Positions 38,688 through 46,750 of a stretch of 64,000 bases of DNA are shown here, piece by piece (within the stretch, counting starts at the first letter, position 1; each line of letters opens with the position of its first letter). Under the pieces are notes generated by a model that was not told where the DNA came from, made no database searches, and saw only the letters and a program-made list of their open reading frames with translations. The stretch lies in the NCBI RefSeq assembly GCF_000758925.1, contig NZ_JRNC01000012.1, positions 19,592 to 83,591 of the forward strand, in the 5' to 3' direction. Both the position numbers and the translations under genes were made by a program. This stretch comes from Prevotella sp. S7-1-8. Its GTDB lineage: Bacteria; Bacteroidota; Bacteroidia; Bacteroidales; Bacteroidaceae.

Positions 38688-41192
38688 TTATTCCTTGTTT
38701 CTCCGCCTTTCGGCAAGCTGCCGGATGGCGGCTTCGATGTCGTCGCCCAGCTTCTCCGCCAGACGGTAAACCTCCACTTTTTCCGTTTCCTCGGTGGTGT
38801 ACGCCAGATACTCTTCCGCGCTGACCTCCGTGGCATAGACCGCCGACTGCGTGCCGCCCAAGCCTATCCACACCTCCTTGTAGAGCCGTGAAGGGTTGTT
38901 CGCCATGTTGATGGAGAGTATCTGCGACTTCTCCTTTTCCGTCAGTCCGAGCAACGCCTGTATCTGGTCGAACTTGTTCATATATTTCCTTTGGTCAAGC
39001 AGGATTTTACAATCCGAGTTGTTGATAATGCTCTCTTTGACCACCGGAGAACTGATAATGTCGTCCACCTCCTGCGTCACCACGATTGCCTCGCCGTAAT
39101 ATTTTCTGACCGTCTTATACATATAGCGCAGATATTCAGCCATGTTCGCCGATGAGAGGGCCTTCCAAGCCTCTTCCACGATAAGCTGTTTCCGCACGCC
39201 TTTCAGCCGCCGCATCTTGTTGATGAAGGCTTCCATGATGATGATGGTCACGACGGGGAACAGTTCGCGGTTTTCTTTAATCGAATCTATCTCGAAGACG
39301 ATGAACCGCTTGCCGAGCAGGTCGATGTTCTCCGTGGAGTTGAGCAGGAAATCGTAACGCCCGCCCCGGTAATACTGCCGCATGGTGGTGAGCATGTTGT
39401 CGATGTTGAAGTCGGACTTCTCCACCTTGATGTCACGCTGTGCCAGTTCCTTGCGGTAGTCGTCACGCATATACTCGTAGAAGGTGTTGAACGACGGCAC
39501 GATGCTACGGTCGGATTGGATGCGCTCAATATAGGCACTCACGGCACTGCCCAGCTCGCCGCTCTCCGTCTTTGTCACCTTGTCGTCCTCCGACTTCCAG
39601 AGCGTCAGCAACAGGGTCTTGATGCTGTCCTTCTTCTCCACGTCGAAGATGTAATCGTCGGTGTAGAACGGGTTGAAGCTGATGGGCTTATCTTCCGTGT
39701 AGGTGAAATACACACCGTCCGCTCCGCCTGTCTTGCGTCGGATCATGCCGCACAAGCCCTGATAGGAGTTTCCCGTGTCCACCAATACCACATGTGCGCC
39801 TTGCTCATAATATTGGCGCACGAGGTGGTTCATGAAGAAAGACTTGCCGCTGCCCGAAGGACCCAGCACGAACTTGTTGCGGTTGGTCGTGATACCTCGC
39901 TTCATGGGCAGGTCGGAGATGTCAAGGTGCAGCGGTTTTCCCGTGAGCCTGTCCACCATCTTGATGCCGAAGGGCGAGAGCGAGCTGCGGTAGTTGGTTT
40001 CCTCTGTGAACAGGCACACCGCCTGTTCGATGAAGGTGTGGAAACTCTCTTCCGCCGGGAAGTCCGCCGCATTGCCGGGTATCGCCGCCCAGTAGAGTGT
40101 CGGGCAGTCGATGGTGTTGTGGCGCGGCACGCATTCCATGCTTGCCAACTGGCTGCCCACGTCGTTCTTGATATGCTTCAGTTCCTCCGCATCGTCGCTC
40201 CACGCCATGACGTTGAAGTGTGCCCGTACCGAGGTCAGTCCGTAGGAATGGGCTTCGTTCAGGTATTGGTCTATCCACTCGCGGTTGATGCTGTTGCTCC
40301 TTGAATAGCGAGATAGCGACTGCATGTTACGGGCGGACTTCTCGAACTTCTGCAAGGTTTCCTCACTGTTGTCTATCAGCACATACTGGTTGTAGATATG
40401 GTTGCAGGAGAGCAGAAGCCCCACCGGGGAGGCGAATGACAGTCGGCAGTCACTCCGGTCGGTGGAGAGCTTCTCGTAACGGGTGTCGGTAGCCACCTTG
40501 CCCGGCAGGTCTTCCGCGTCGGAGAGGGTGTGCAGACACAGGCGGTTGTCGCCGATGCGCATCTCCCTTGCCGAAAGCTCGATGTCCTGCAAGGTGGTGT
40601 CACCTTCCGGCATGAGCGAGAAGTAGCGTTCAATAAGTCCCGTCTTTCCCTCAGTACCCACAATCTCATCGGTGGAGAGGCGGCGCAGCCTGACAAGCCC
40701 GCTGTCGTTCATGATGCGCTCGAACTGTTCGCAGGCTTCCAAGAACTTGGTCGTGGTTTCCCTGTCCAGCTCCTTCGGGATGATATGTCCCCGGCACAGC
40801 GTGCTGAAATTGCTCTGCATCCGGTTACGCTCCTTTGTTGTCTTGGTCAGGTAGAGGTAGCAGGTGTGTTTCAGGTACGGACGCTCGTTGAAGTGACGCT
40901 CGAAAGAGCGGCTTAAAAAGCTCATGTCGTCCTTCTGAAGCTCCGGTTTGTAGCGTTCCTTGATGAACCAGTCCTGTTTGTGGACGACGGAGTAGTCCGG
41001 CAGCACCTTGATAGCCTTGCACCAGCAACTGTGTATCGCCTCGTACTCCGCACCCGTCACGGTGTAAAGTTCCGGTAGTTCCACCTCGAAAGCCACCGTG
41101 ATGTCGGCGTCCTTTGAGATGATGCAGCCATGCTCCACCGCTAAAAGTGGGAACCTGTTTTCCAGTGTTGTCATTTTCGATGTATTCCTCAT
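38688..41192 (-). CDS. traG: Conjugation ATPase TraG (VirB4-like)
   Basis: An 834-residue ATPase that powers the mating apparatus. Walker A is FVLGPSGSGKSFFMNHLVRQ (~residue 440), Walker B is RKQLIVEEAWKAL, and an N-terminal VirB4/CagE domain precedes them. A GKRFIVFEIDSIKENRELFP segment and the VTQEVDDIISS element lie after Walker A, as in the VirB4 family. Two potential starts, 41192 (overlapping traF by 4 bp) or 41174. It is the largest gene in the operon. Confidence 0.92.
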   Translation of the reverse strand: MRNTSKMTTLENRFPLLAVEHGCIISKDADITVAFEVELPELYTVTGAEYEAIHSCWCKAIKVLPDYSVVHKQDWFIKERYKPELQKDDMSFLSRSFERHFNERPYLKHTCYLYLTKTTKERNRMQSNFSTLCRGHIIPKELDRETTTKFLEACEQFERIMNDSGLVRLRRLSTDEIVGTEGKTGLIERYFSLMPEGDTTLQDIELSAREMRIGDNRLCLHTLSDAEDLPGKVATDTRYEKLSTDRSDCRLSFASPVGLLLSCNHIYNQYVLIDNSEETLQKFEKSARNMQSLSRYSRSNSINREWIDQYLNEAHSYGLTSVRAHFNVMAWSDDAEELKHIKNDVGSQLASMECVPRHNTIDCPTLYWAAIPGNAADFPAEESFHTFIEQAVCLFTEETNYRSSLSPFGIKMVDRLTGKPLHLDISDLPMKRGITTNRNKFVLGPSGSGKSFFMNHLVRQYYEQGAHVVLVDTGNSYQGLCGMIRRKTGGADGVYFTYTEDKPISFNPFYTDDYIFDVEKKDSIKTLLLTLWKSEDDKVTKTESGELGSAVSAYIERIQSDRSIVPSFNTFYEYMRDDYRKELAQRDIKVEKSDFNIDNMLTTMRQYYRGGRYDFLLNSTENIDLLGKRFIVFEIDSIKENRELFPVVTIIIMEAFINKMRRLKGVRKQLIVEEAWKALSSANMAEYLRYMYKTVRKYYGEAIVVTQEVDDIISSPVVKESIINNSDCKILLDQRKYMNKFDQIQALLGLTEKEKSQILSINMANNPSRLYKEVWIGLGGTQSAVYATEVSAEEYLAYTTEETEKVEVYRLAEKLGDDIEAAIRQLAERRRNKE

Positions 41193-41521
41193 TGTCTTTC
41201 TTCCTTTCGTTGTCGTTTGAACAGACGGGTTATCCGCCGCCGGTTGATAAGGTATCGGGGATGGCTCCGTGCCGCTCCTAATTTCATCAGCCCGTGTTCA
41301 CCGTACCGGGCGTTCAGCGCGAAGGTCTGCCATACAAGGAGGGAGGACGATGCCGCGCCGAAGCCGATACATATCCACTGGTCGATACCGACCATGTAGA
41401 GGATGACGAACAGGACGAAGAGAGCCAGCAGACCTCCGCAGAAGATGAAGAGGTACTGTGCCTTCAAGCCCTTGAACTCTACCGGACGGCCGATACCCTT
41501 GTTGATTGGGTATTCAGCCAT
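41189..41521 (-). CDS. traF: Conjugative transposon protein TraF (DUF4133, VirB3-like)
   Basis: A 110-residue protein with two membrane helices (YLFIFCGGLLALFVLFVILY and WICIGFGAASSSLLVWQTFA) and a basic C-terminus. This VirB3-like layout with an N-terminal YPINKGIGRPVEFKGLKAQY motif is the DUF4133/TraF family. It overlaps traG by 4 bp. Confidence 0.87.
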   Translation of the reverse strand: MAEYPINKGIGRPVEFKGLKAQYLFIFCGGLLALFVLFVILYMVGIDQWICIGFGAASSSLLVWQTFALNARYGEHGLMKLGAARSHPRYLINRRRITRLFKRQRKEERQ

Positions 41522-41531
41522 ACATTATTTA

Positions 41532-41849
41532 TTAAAGGAAGAATGAGCGCAGGATGGTGGCGGCAACAATCAGGAAGATGCACGCGCCGAACCACGAGGC
41601 GGCTGTCTTGCTGGTGTCGGGGTCGCCCGATGAAAACTTGCCGTACACTTTTACGCCCCCGATAAGCCCGACGACTGCACCGATGGCGTATATCAGTTTA
41701 GTTCCGGGGTCGAAATAAGAACTCACCATAGAGGTGGCTTCGTTGATGCCCGCGATGCCGTTTCCCTGCGCGAAAGCGGAGGCGGTTGCGGCGATGACAA
41801 GTGCCGCGGAGAGGATTGCTTTTCTGTTTTTCAAGATGTTCTTGTTCAT
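41532..41849 (-). CDS. traE: Conjugative transposon protein TraE (DUF4134, candidate pilin-like)
   Basis: A 105-residue protein: signal peptide ending ASAFAQ, then two hydrophobic helices separated by a short basic loop (KLIYAIGAVVGLIGGVKVYG; WFGACIFLIVAATILRSFFL). DUF4134 proteins have the size and layout of VirB2-type pilins. A gap of 201 bp separates it from traD. Confidence 0.86.
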   Translation of the reverse strand: MNKNILKNRKAILSAALVIAATASAFAQGNGIAGINEATSMVSSYFDPGTKLIYAIGAVVGLIGGVKVYGKFSSGDPDTSKTAASWFGACIFLIVAATILRSFFL

Positions 41850-42050
41850 AAACTGTTCTTGTTTTTTGCCGTCAAAAGGGTGGATGGTCCTTTGTCGGGC
41901 GGTTGATACTTTGTTTCTTTACTTTGGTTTTAGTGGATGCCCGTTTGTTTCCACGGACGTGGGCGTGTCCGTTGCGGATGGGGATGCGCCTTGCGTTTCC
42001 TCGCCGCGTGGGTTGATGTCATTCTTTCATGTTCATTTCTTTTATTGTTG

Positions 42051-42779
42051 TCATACATAGTTGCGAATGTCGAACTCCTCGATGTTGTCCGGCACGACGA
42101 ACTCCTTTTCAGATTTCTTCAGCCGAATCTCGATAAGCCCCTTGATGCGGATGCCTATCTCCGAAGAGCCTTCCATCATTTTCTCGTACAACTCCGTGCC
42201 CTCCATGTCGGTGAACACCTTAGCCGCCTTTTCACGTTCCGCCTGTGTCGCGTCCGGGTTTTTGGCGGTCTTGCAGGCGTCGTCAATCTCGTCAAAGCTG
42301 CTGCCCGAAGCCCGTGGCGTGTCCGAGGCGTCCTCTTCCGGTTCGTCGTCCCCGTATCCCAGTTCCTCCGGCGGTATGCTCGTGAAGGTCTCATCGAGTT
42401 TTTCCTCCGGGACTTGTGCCGGGCGGGATGCGTTTCCCGTTTTTCCGTCGTCAAAAGTAGCCTCTTCCTCCGACAGCTCAATGCCTTTTTCAATAGTGGC
42501 GGCTTCTTGCGTCGGTATGGCAGCGGTTGTCCGGGTGGATGCCATCCTGAAACGGCTCTTGCCGATGATGTCCGCCTTTTCCGCAGGGACTTCCTCGTGT
42601 GCCGCTATGCGTTTAGCCTCATTCCCGTCCAGTGACCGCCATAATCCGACAATGCCCTTGAAGAAGCGGACAATCCGCGTGTCCATGATGCGCTCGTAAA
42701 GGAGCAGGAACAGGAACCAGAGGTTGCAGCCGACCGATACCGCCAGCAGAATGTCTGTCATGCTGATTGTGTAATTCAT
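42051..42779 (-). CDS. traD: Conjugative transposon protein TraD (DUF4122)
   Basis: A 242-residue protein. The ATG at 42779 (MNYTISMTDILLAVSVGCNL) gives an N-terminal membrane helix; a 15-codon in-frame extension before it is rejected. The middle is acidic and low in complexity (SIPPEELGYGDDEPEEDASD), and the C-terminal ~80 residues form a compact helical domain. Matches TraD of CTnDOT by size and operon place; function unknown. Confidence 0.8.
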   Translation of the reverse strand: MNYTISMTDILLAVSVGCNLWFLFLLLYERIMDTRIVRFFKGIVGLWRSLDGNEAKRIAAHEEVPAEKADIIGKSRFRMASTRTTAAIPTQEAATIEKGIELSEEEATFDDGKTGNASRPAQVPEEKLDETFTSIPPEELGYGDDEPEEDASDTPRASGSSFDEIDDACKTAKNPDATQAEREKAAKVFTDMEGTELYEKMMEGSSEIGIRIKGLIEIRLKKSEKEFVVPDNIEEFDIRNYV

Positions 42780-42795
42780 ATCCTTCCGTTTTTGG

Positions 42796-43155
42796 TTAGA
42801 ATACTGAATTGTAATTTCGGGCATAAAGGCTCTTTATCGCATCTTCGCACTGGTTGAAGTGGTGCGTCAGCACATGGTCGATGTAAGCGGACAGCGTAAG
42901 CCGGTCATGCCCGATTACACGGGTGATACGCATGATACGCTCGTGGTACTCCGGGCGCACATACGCCATCTTCCCCTCACGTGCCTTTACTTCCGGGTCG
43001 CGGATGAACAGGCGTTCATAGTCCTTCTCACTGCATTTGCCGCTTACCGGGACAGGCGACAGTATTTCCACACTCGCCTGCACTTGGGTAAACATACCTC
43101 CGCAGTCTTGCTGTGGTCTTTTTTCATTCGGTGTCATTTCTTTTTCCATTTTCAA
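42796..43155 (-). CDS. traC: Conjugative transposon protein TraC (DUF3408)
   Basis: A 119-residue protein with the DUF3408 C-terminal ribbon-helix-helix-like region (KMAYVRPEYHERIMRITRVI, LTLSAYIDHVLTHHFNQCED). This kind of small DNA-binding-like protein could take part in relaxosome or partition functions. It overlaps traB by 4 bp. Confidence 0.82.
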   Translation of the reverse strand: MKMEKEMTPNEKRPQQDCGGMFTQVQASVEILSPVPVSGKCSEKDYERLFIRDPEVKAREGKMAYVRPEYHERIMRITRVIGHDRLTLSAYIDHVLTHHFNQCEDAIKSLYARNYNSVF

Positions 43156-43598
43156 ATCAGATCTTCACGTTGTTTCTTGTACAGTTCGTTGATTCTCTCC
43201 TTGTGCTGTTCCAGATGCTGGCGCAGCACGGTATCCACATATCCGCCTACTGAGATTTCCCCTCCGGCGATGTCGTTCACGATTCTGAGGATCTTGCCGT
43301 GGACGTCACGGCTGATATAGACACATTGGCGGGTCTTTATCTCGTTGCGGCGCAGGAATAGCTCGTTGTAGTCCTCGTCCTGCCTTTTCCGGCGTCCACT
43401 TTCCCTCTGCGCTTTTTCCCGTGTTACGGGTTGCACAGGAGATGGTTCCGGTGCGGCGGTGTCCTCTTCGGTCGGTGCAGCTGCGGGTACTTCCTGTGCG
43501 GGGCGCAGTGTCCCGTCCTGTGTGCGCCGCCCGATGGAGGCTAACAGCAGTTCCTCGTCGATGCCTTCCGTGTTCACTTTCCTGCTGCCCATGCTCAC
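43152..43598 (-). CDS. traB: Conjugative transposon protein TraB (DUF3408)
   Basis: A 148-residue protein with a Pro/Thr-rich N-terminal half and a DUF3408 C-terminal part (RQCVYISRDVHGKILRIVND, GGYVDTVLRQHLEQHKERIN). It is a paralogue-like partner of TraC. Its start overlaps traA by 4 bp, so traA-traB-traC are translationally linked, as expected of a ParA-type ATPase with DNA-binding partners. Confidence 0.83.
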   Translation of the reverse strand: MSMGSRKVNTEGIDEELLLASIGRRTQDGTLRPAQEVPAAAPTEEDTAAPEPSPVQPVTREKAQRESGRRKRQDEDYNELFLRRNEIKTRQCVYISRDVHGKILRIVNDIAGGEISVGGYVDTVLRQHLEQHKERINELYKKQREDLI

Positions 43599-44356
43599 TG
43601 CGGTCTGATGATGTCGCTTATCTCTTCGGAAAACTCCCGGATGCCACTCCCTTTCAGCAGTGCCGTGTCCATCGGGAAGATGGTGGAGCGGAAAACGCTC
43701 TTGCGCTCTTCCGAAAGGTCACGGCGGAACTTCTTGCTGTCGGGCAAGCGGGTGGAAAGTACCGGAAAGCCCATTTCGGCTATCACTTCCTCGTAGATGC
43801 CGTACAAGTCGTTCCTCTCCCTGCCGTCCACCATCGTCCAGAACAGATGCAGCCCCTTTGTTTTCGCCTGTCCGGTAGTCATCAGCCTGTCGCGGAACAT
43901 CGTGACGAATTTCAGGGTACTCTCCACGACAAAGCGGTCGGCACTCAGCGGAGTGAAAATGTAGTCCATCTGCGAGAGCGTCTTTATCACGCCGTTGCTT
44001 CGGAGTGTGCCGGGCATGTCGAAGAACACCACGTCGGGTTTCACGTCCTCAGTGGCAATCATCCTCTCGGCATCGTCGAGGGCGTTCACCGCATTGCTTT
44101 TGACGATGGTGTAGGCGTTCTTTTTGATCCGGCGGAAATGGTCGCAAGCGAGAGCCTTGAAGTAGGTGCTGCTGTCGATAAGCCCCATTTCGTGTTCGCG
44201 CAGCCCGTGGATGCTGTGCTGCGGGTCGTCGCAGTCCACGACGGCGACATTGTAGCCTTTCACGTTGTGCAGGTAGCTGGCGGCAAGTGCCGTGACAGTG
44301 GATTTGCCGATGCCACCTTTCTGTGTTGCGAATGCAACGAAGATTTCCTTACTCAT
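43595..44356 (-). CDS. traA: ParA-family ATPase TraA
   Basis: A 253-residue partition-type ATPase that starts MSKEIFVAFATQKGGIGKST, the deviant Walker A, followed by NVAVVDCDDPQHS and VVFFDMPGTLRSN. First gene of the tra operon. The start at 44356 follows an A-rich stretch and gives the normal family N-terminus. The frame stays open for another 108 codons upstream to 44680 with coding-like composition, which may be a fused or separate leader ORF. Possible role: positioning the element or the transfer complex in the cell. Confidence 0.88.
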   Translation of the reverse strand: MSKEIFVAFATQKGGIGKSTVTALAASYLHNVKGYNVAVVDCDDPQHSIHGLREHEMGLIDSSTYFKALACDHFRRIKKNAYTIVKSNAVNALDDAERMIATEDVKPDVVFFDMPGTLRSNGVIKTLSQMDYIFTPLSADRFVVESTLKFVTMFRDRLMTTGQAKTKGLHLFWTMVDGRERNDLYGIYEEVIAEMGFPVLSTRLPDSKKFRRDLSEERKSVFRSTIFPMDTALLKGSGIREFSEEISDIIRPQ

Positions 44357-44680
44357 AGTTCCATTTATTTTAATTGTTGATGATTTGTTTTTCTGTTTCC
44401 ATACGGATTTGGCTGTCGCACCATCCGCTTCCGTGACTACACACGCAGGCGGGTCGTCGCGTATCCGGTTCTGTGGTGAAGCGGTGCGTCGGACAAATGG
44501 TGATTGACGACATTGCGTCATGAAGTCATTGAATCCATACGTCACCGAATTGTCGGAGAACCGGGTTTCCGACGGTTCGGGTATCCGTTTCGGCAAGTAT
44601 CCGAAGAAGCGGATTTCCGGGTATTTGAATGTTCCGTTTATCATATCTTCAAATCGTTCGTTTCTTGAATCATGCTGCAA

Positions 44681-45065
44681 ATAAACAAGTATATTTTGGA
44701 ACCTGTATCACTTCTCCGGCAAGTGGCGGCACGTTGCGCCGGTTGGCAGTCATTGACCGGGTCAAGCATCTGTCCGATACCGCTTTAAGGGCGTAACTTT
44801 GCACCCGGACAGCAGGGTTCGCCGATGACGCGCGGCCCGGAGTCCTGAAAGGTATTTTCCCAATCCGTCCCCTGACGGATTTTTATGTTCACCTGAACAT
44901 AGCAAGATGTCTTTTCAGCCGCTCAAAATATTTTGAGCAGCCACGAAAAGCACTTGCCCTTGCAGGGGGCGGGCTTTCCCTCCGAAGTCGGGAAGCCTTT
45001 CAGAACTGCGGTGCTGTAATCCGAAGCGGCGGCTTATGCCGTCAATCCGCTAAATCCAAAGTAAT
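44681..45065. promoter_or_regulatory. tra-mob divergent region, probable oriT and mob promoter
   Basis: This 385-bp spacer lies between the leftward tra operon and rightward mob genes. It holds a -7 box TAACTTTG (44794-44801, rightward), a terminator-like stem AATCCGTC-CCCT-GACGGATT (44863-44882), ATGTTCA-CC-TGAACAT (44885-44900), and a perfect 18-bp palindrome GCTCAAAATATTTTGAGC (44921-44938). Inverted repeats directly upstream of a relaxosome gene are the usual setting of oriT. The nick site itself cannot be read from sequence alone. Confidence 0.5.
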
Positions 45066-45494
45066 ATGAAAGAGAAAAGGAAAAGCAAATCAGGGAGAAA
45101 TCCCAAACTTGATCCGGCGGTGTACCGGTACACCGTCCGTTTCAACGAGGAGGAACACAACCGTTTCCTCGCCATGTTCGGAAAATCGGGTGTCTATGCA
45201 CGGTCTGTTTTCCTCAAAGCGCACTTCTTCGGGCAACCGTTCAAGGTGCTGAAGGTGGACAAGACGTTGGTGGACTATTACACCAAACTGTCGGATTTTC
45301 ATGCACAATTCCGTGCCGTGGGTACGAATTACAACCAAGTCGTGAAGGAACTGAGGCTGCATTTTTCAGAGAAAAAGGCGATGGCGTTGCTCTACAAATT
45401 AGAGCAACACACCGTCGAACTCGTGAAACTGAGCCGCCGGATTGTGGAACTTTCAAGGGAAATGGAGGCAAAATGGTCGCAAAAATCAGTGTAG
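45066..45494 (+). CDS. mobA: Mobilisation accessory protein MobA
   Basis: A 142-residue basic protein: YRYTVRFNEEEHNRFLAMFG looks like the ribbon-helix-helix start of MobC/MobA-type accessory proteins, followed by GTNYNQVVKELRLHFSEKKA and a long helix. It would bind oriT and help the relaxase. Overlaps mobB by 22 bp. In CTnDOT the small accessory protein is called MobA and the relaxase MobB. Confidence 0.85.
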   Translation: MKEKRKSKSGRNPKLDPAVYRYTVRFNEEEHNRFLAMFGKSGVYARSVFLKAHFFGQPFKVLKVDKTLVDYYTKLSDFHAQFRAVGTNYNQVVKELRLHFSEKKAMALLYKLEQHTVELVKLSRRIVELSREMEAKWSQKSV

Positions 45495-46720
45495 GAAGTT
45501 CGTTGTACGGCGCGATTGCCTACAACGGGGAGAAGATTAACGAGGCGCAGGGGCGGCTTCTCACCACCAACCGCATCTACAATGACGGTTCGGGAACGGT
45601 GGACATAGGCAAGGCGATGGAGGGTTTTCTCACCTTCCTGCCACCGCAGATGAAGATCGAGAAGCCGGTGGTGCATATCTCTCTCAACCCGCACCCGGAG
45701 GATGTGCTGACCGATATTGAGTTGCAGAATATCGCCCGCGAGTATCTGGAAAAACTCGGTTTCGGAAACCAGCCTTATCTTGTATTCAAGCACGAGGACA
45801 TCGACCGCCACCACCTGCACATCGTGACGGTCAACGTGGACGAGAACGGGAAAAGGCTCAACCGGGATTTTCTCTACCGCCGCAGCGACCGTATCCGCAG
45901 GGAACTGGAACAGAAGTACGGATTGCATCCGGCAGAACGTAAAAATCAGAGATTGGATAATCCGTTGCGCAAGGTGGCCGCATCGGCAGGTGATGTGAAG
46001 AAGCAGGTAGGCAACACCGTGAAGGCTCTGAATGGGCAGTACCGTTTCCAGACGATGGGCGAATACCGTGCGCTCCTTTCCTTATATAATATGACGGTGG
46101 AGGAAGCGAGGGGCAACGTGCGCGGACGGGAGTATCACGGGCTGGTCTATTCCGTCACGGACGACAAGGGTAACAAGGTGGGCAACCCGTTCAAATCCTC
46201 GCTTTTCGGGAAGTCCGCAGGCTATGAAGCCGTACAGAAGAAGTTTGTCCGTTCCAAATCGGAAATCAAGGATAGGAAACTGGCAGACATGACGAAACGC
46301 ACCGTCCTTTCCGTGCTGCAAGGCACTTATGACAAGGACAAATTTGTATCCCAACTCAAAGAGAAGGGCATCGACACCGTACTGCGCTACACAGAGGAAG
46401 GGCGCATCTATGGGGCTACCTTCATCGACCACCGCACGGGATGCGTGCTGAACGGTTCGCGCATGGGTAAGGAGCTTTCGGCGAATGCCTTGCAGGAACA
46501 CTTCACCCTGCCATACGCCGGACAACCGCCGATACCGCTATCCATCCCTGTGGATGCTGCGGACAAGGCACACGGGCAGACCGCCTACGACAGTGAAGAT
46601 ATATCGGGCGGTATGGGCTTGCTCACTCCCGAAGGTCCGGCGGTAGATGCCGAGGAAGAGGCTTTCATCCGGGCGATGAAGCGCAAAAAGAAGAAAAAAC
46701 GCAAGGGCTTGGGTATGTAA
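45473..46720 (+). CDS. mobB: Relaxase MobB (MobA/VirD2-type nuclease)
   Basis: A 415-residue relaxase that nicks oriT and is carried with the DNA into the recipient. The N-terminal nuclease domain has VVHISLNPHPEDVL and the His-rich metal-binding motif HEDIDRHHLHIVTVNVDENG; a Tyr in the first ~20 residues (SSLYGAIAYNGEKI) is the likely nicking residue. The C-terminal part is basic and ends in a Lys-rich tail (KRKKKKKRKGLGM). It overlaps mobA by 22 bp and precedes mobC by 30 bp. Confidence 0.9.
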   Translation: MVAKISVGSSLYGAIAYNGEKINEAQGRLLTTNRIYNDGSGTVDIGKAMEGFLTFLPPQMKIEKPVVHISLNPHPEDVLTDIELQNIAREYLEKLGFGNQPYLVFKHEDIDRHHLHIVTVNVDENGKRLNRDFLYRRSDRIRRELEQKYGLHPAERKNQRLDNPLRKVAASAGDVKKQVGNTVKALNGQYRFQTMGEYRALLSLYNMTVEEARGNVRGREYHGLVYSVTDDKGNKVGNPFKSSLFGKSAGYEAVQKKFVRSKSEIKDRKLADMTKRTVLSVLQGTYDKDKFVSQLKEKGIDTVLRYTEEGRIYGATFIDHRTGCVLNGSRMGKELSANALQEHFTLPYAGQPPIPLSIPVDAADKAHGQTAYDSEDISGGMGLLTPEGPAVDAEEEAFIRAMKRKKKKKRKGLGM

Positions 46721-46750
46721 TCAGAGTATCAACAATTAAAAAATCAATGT

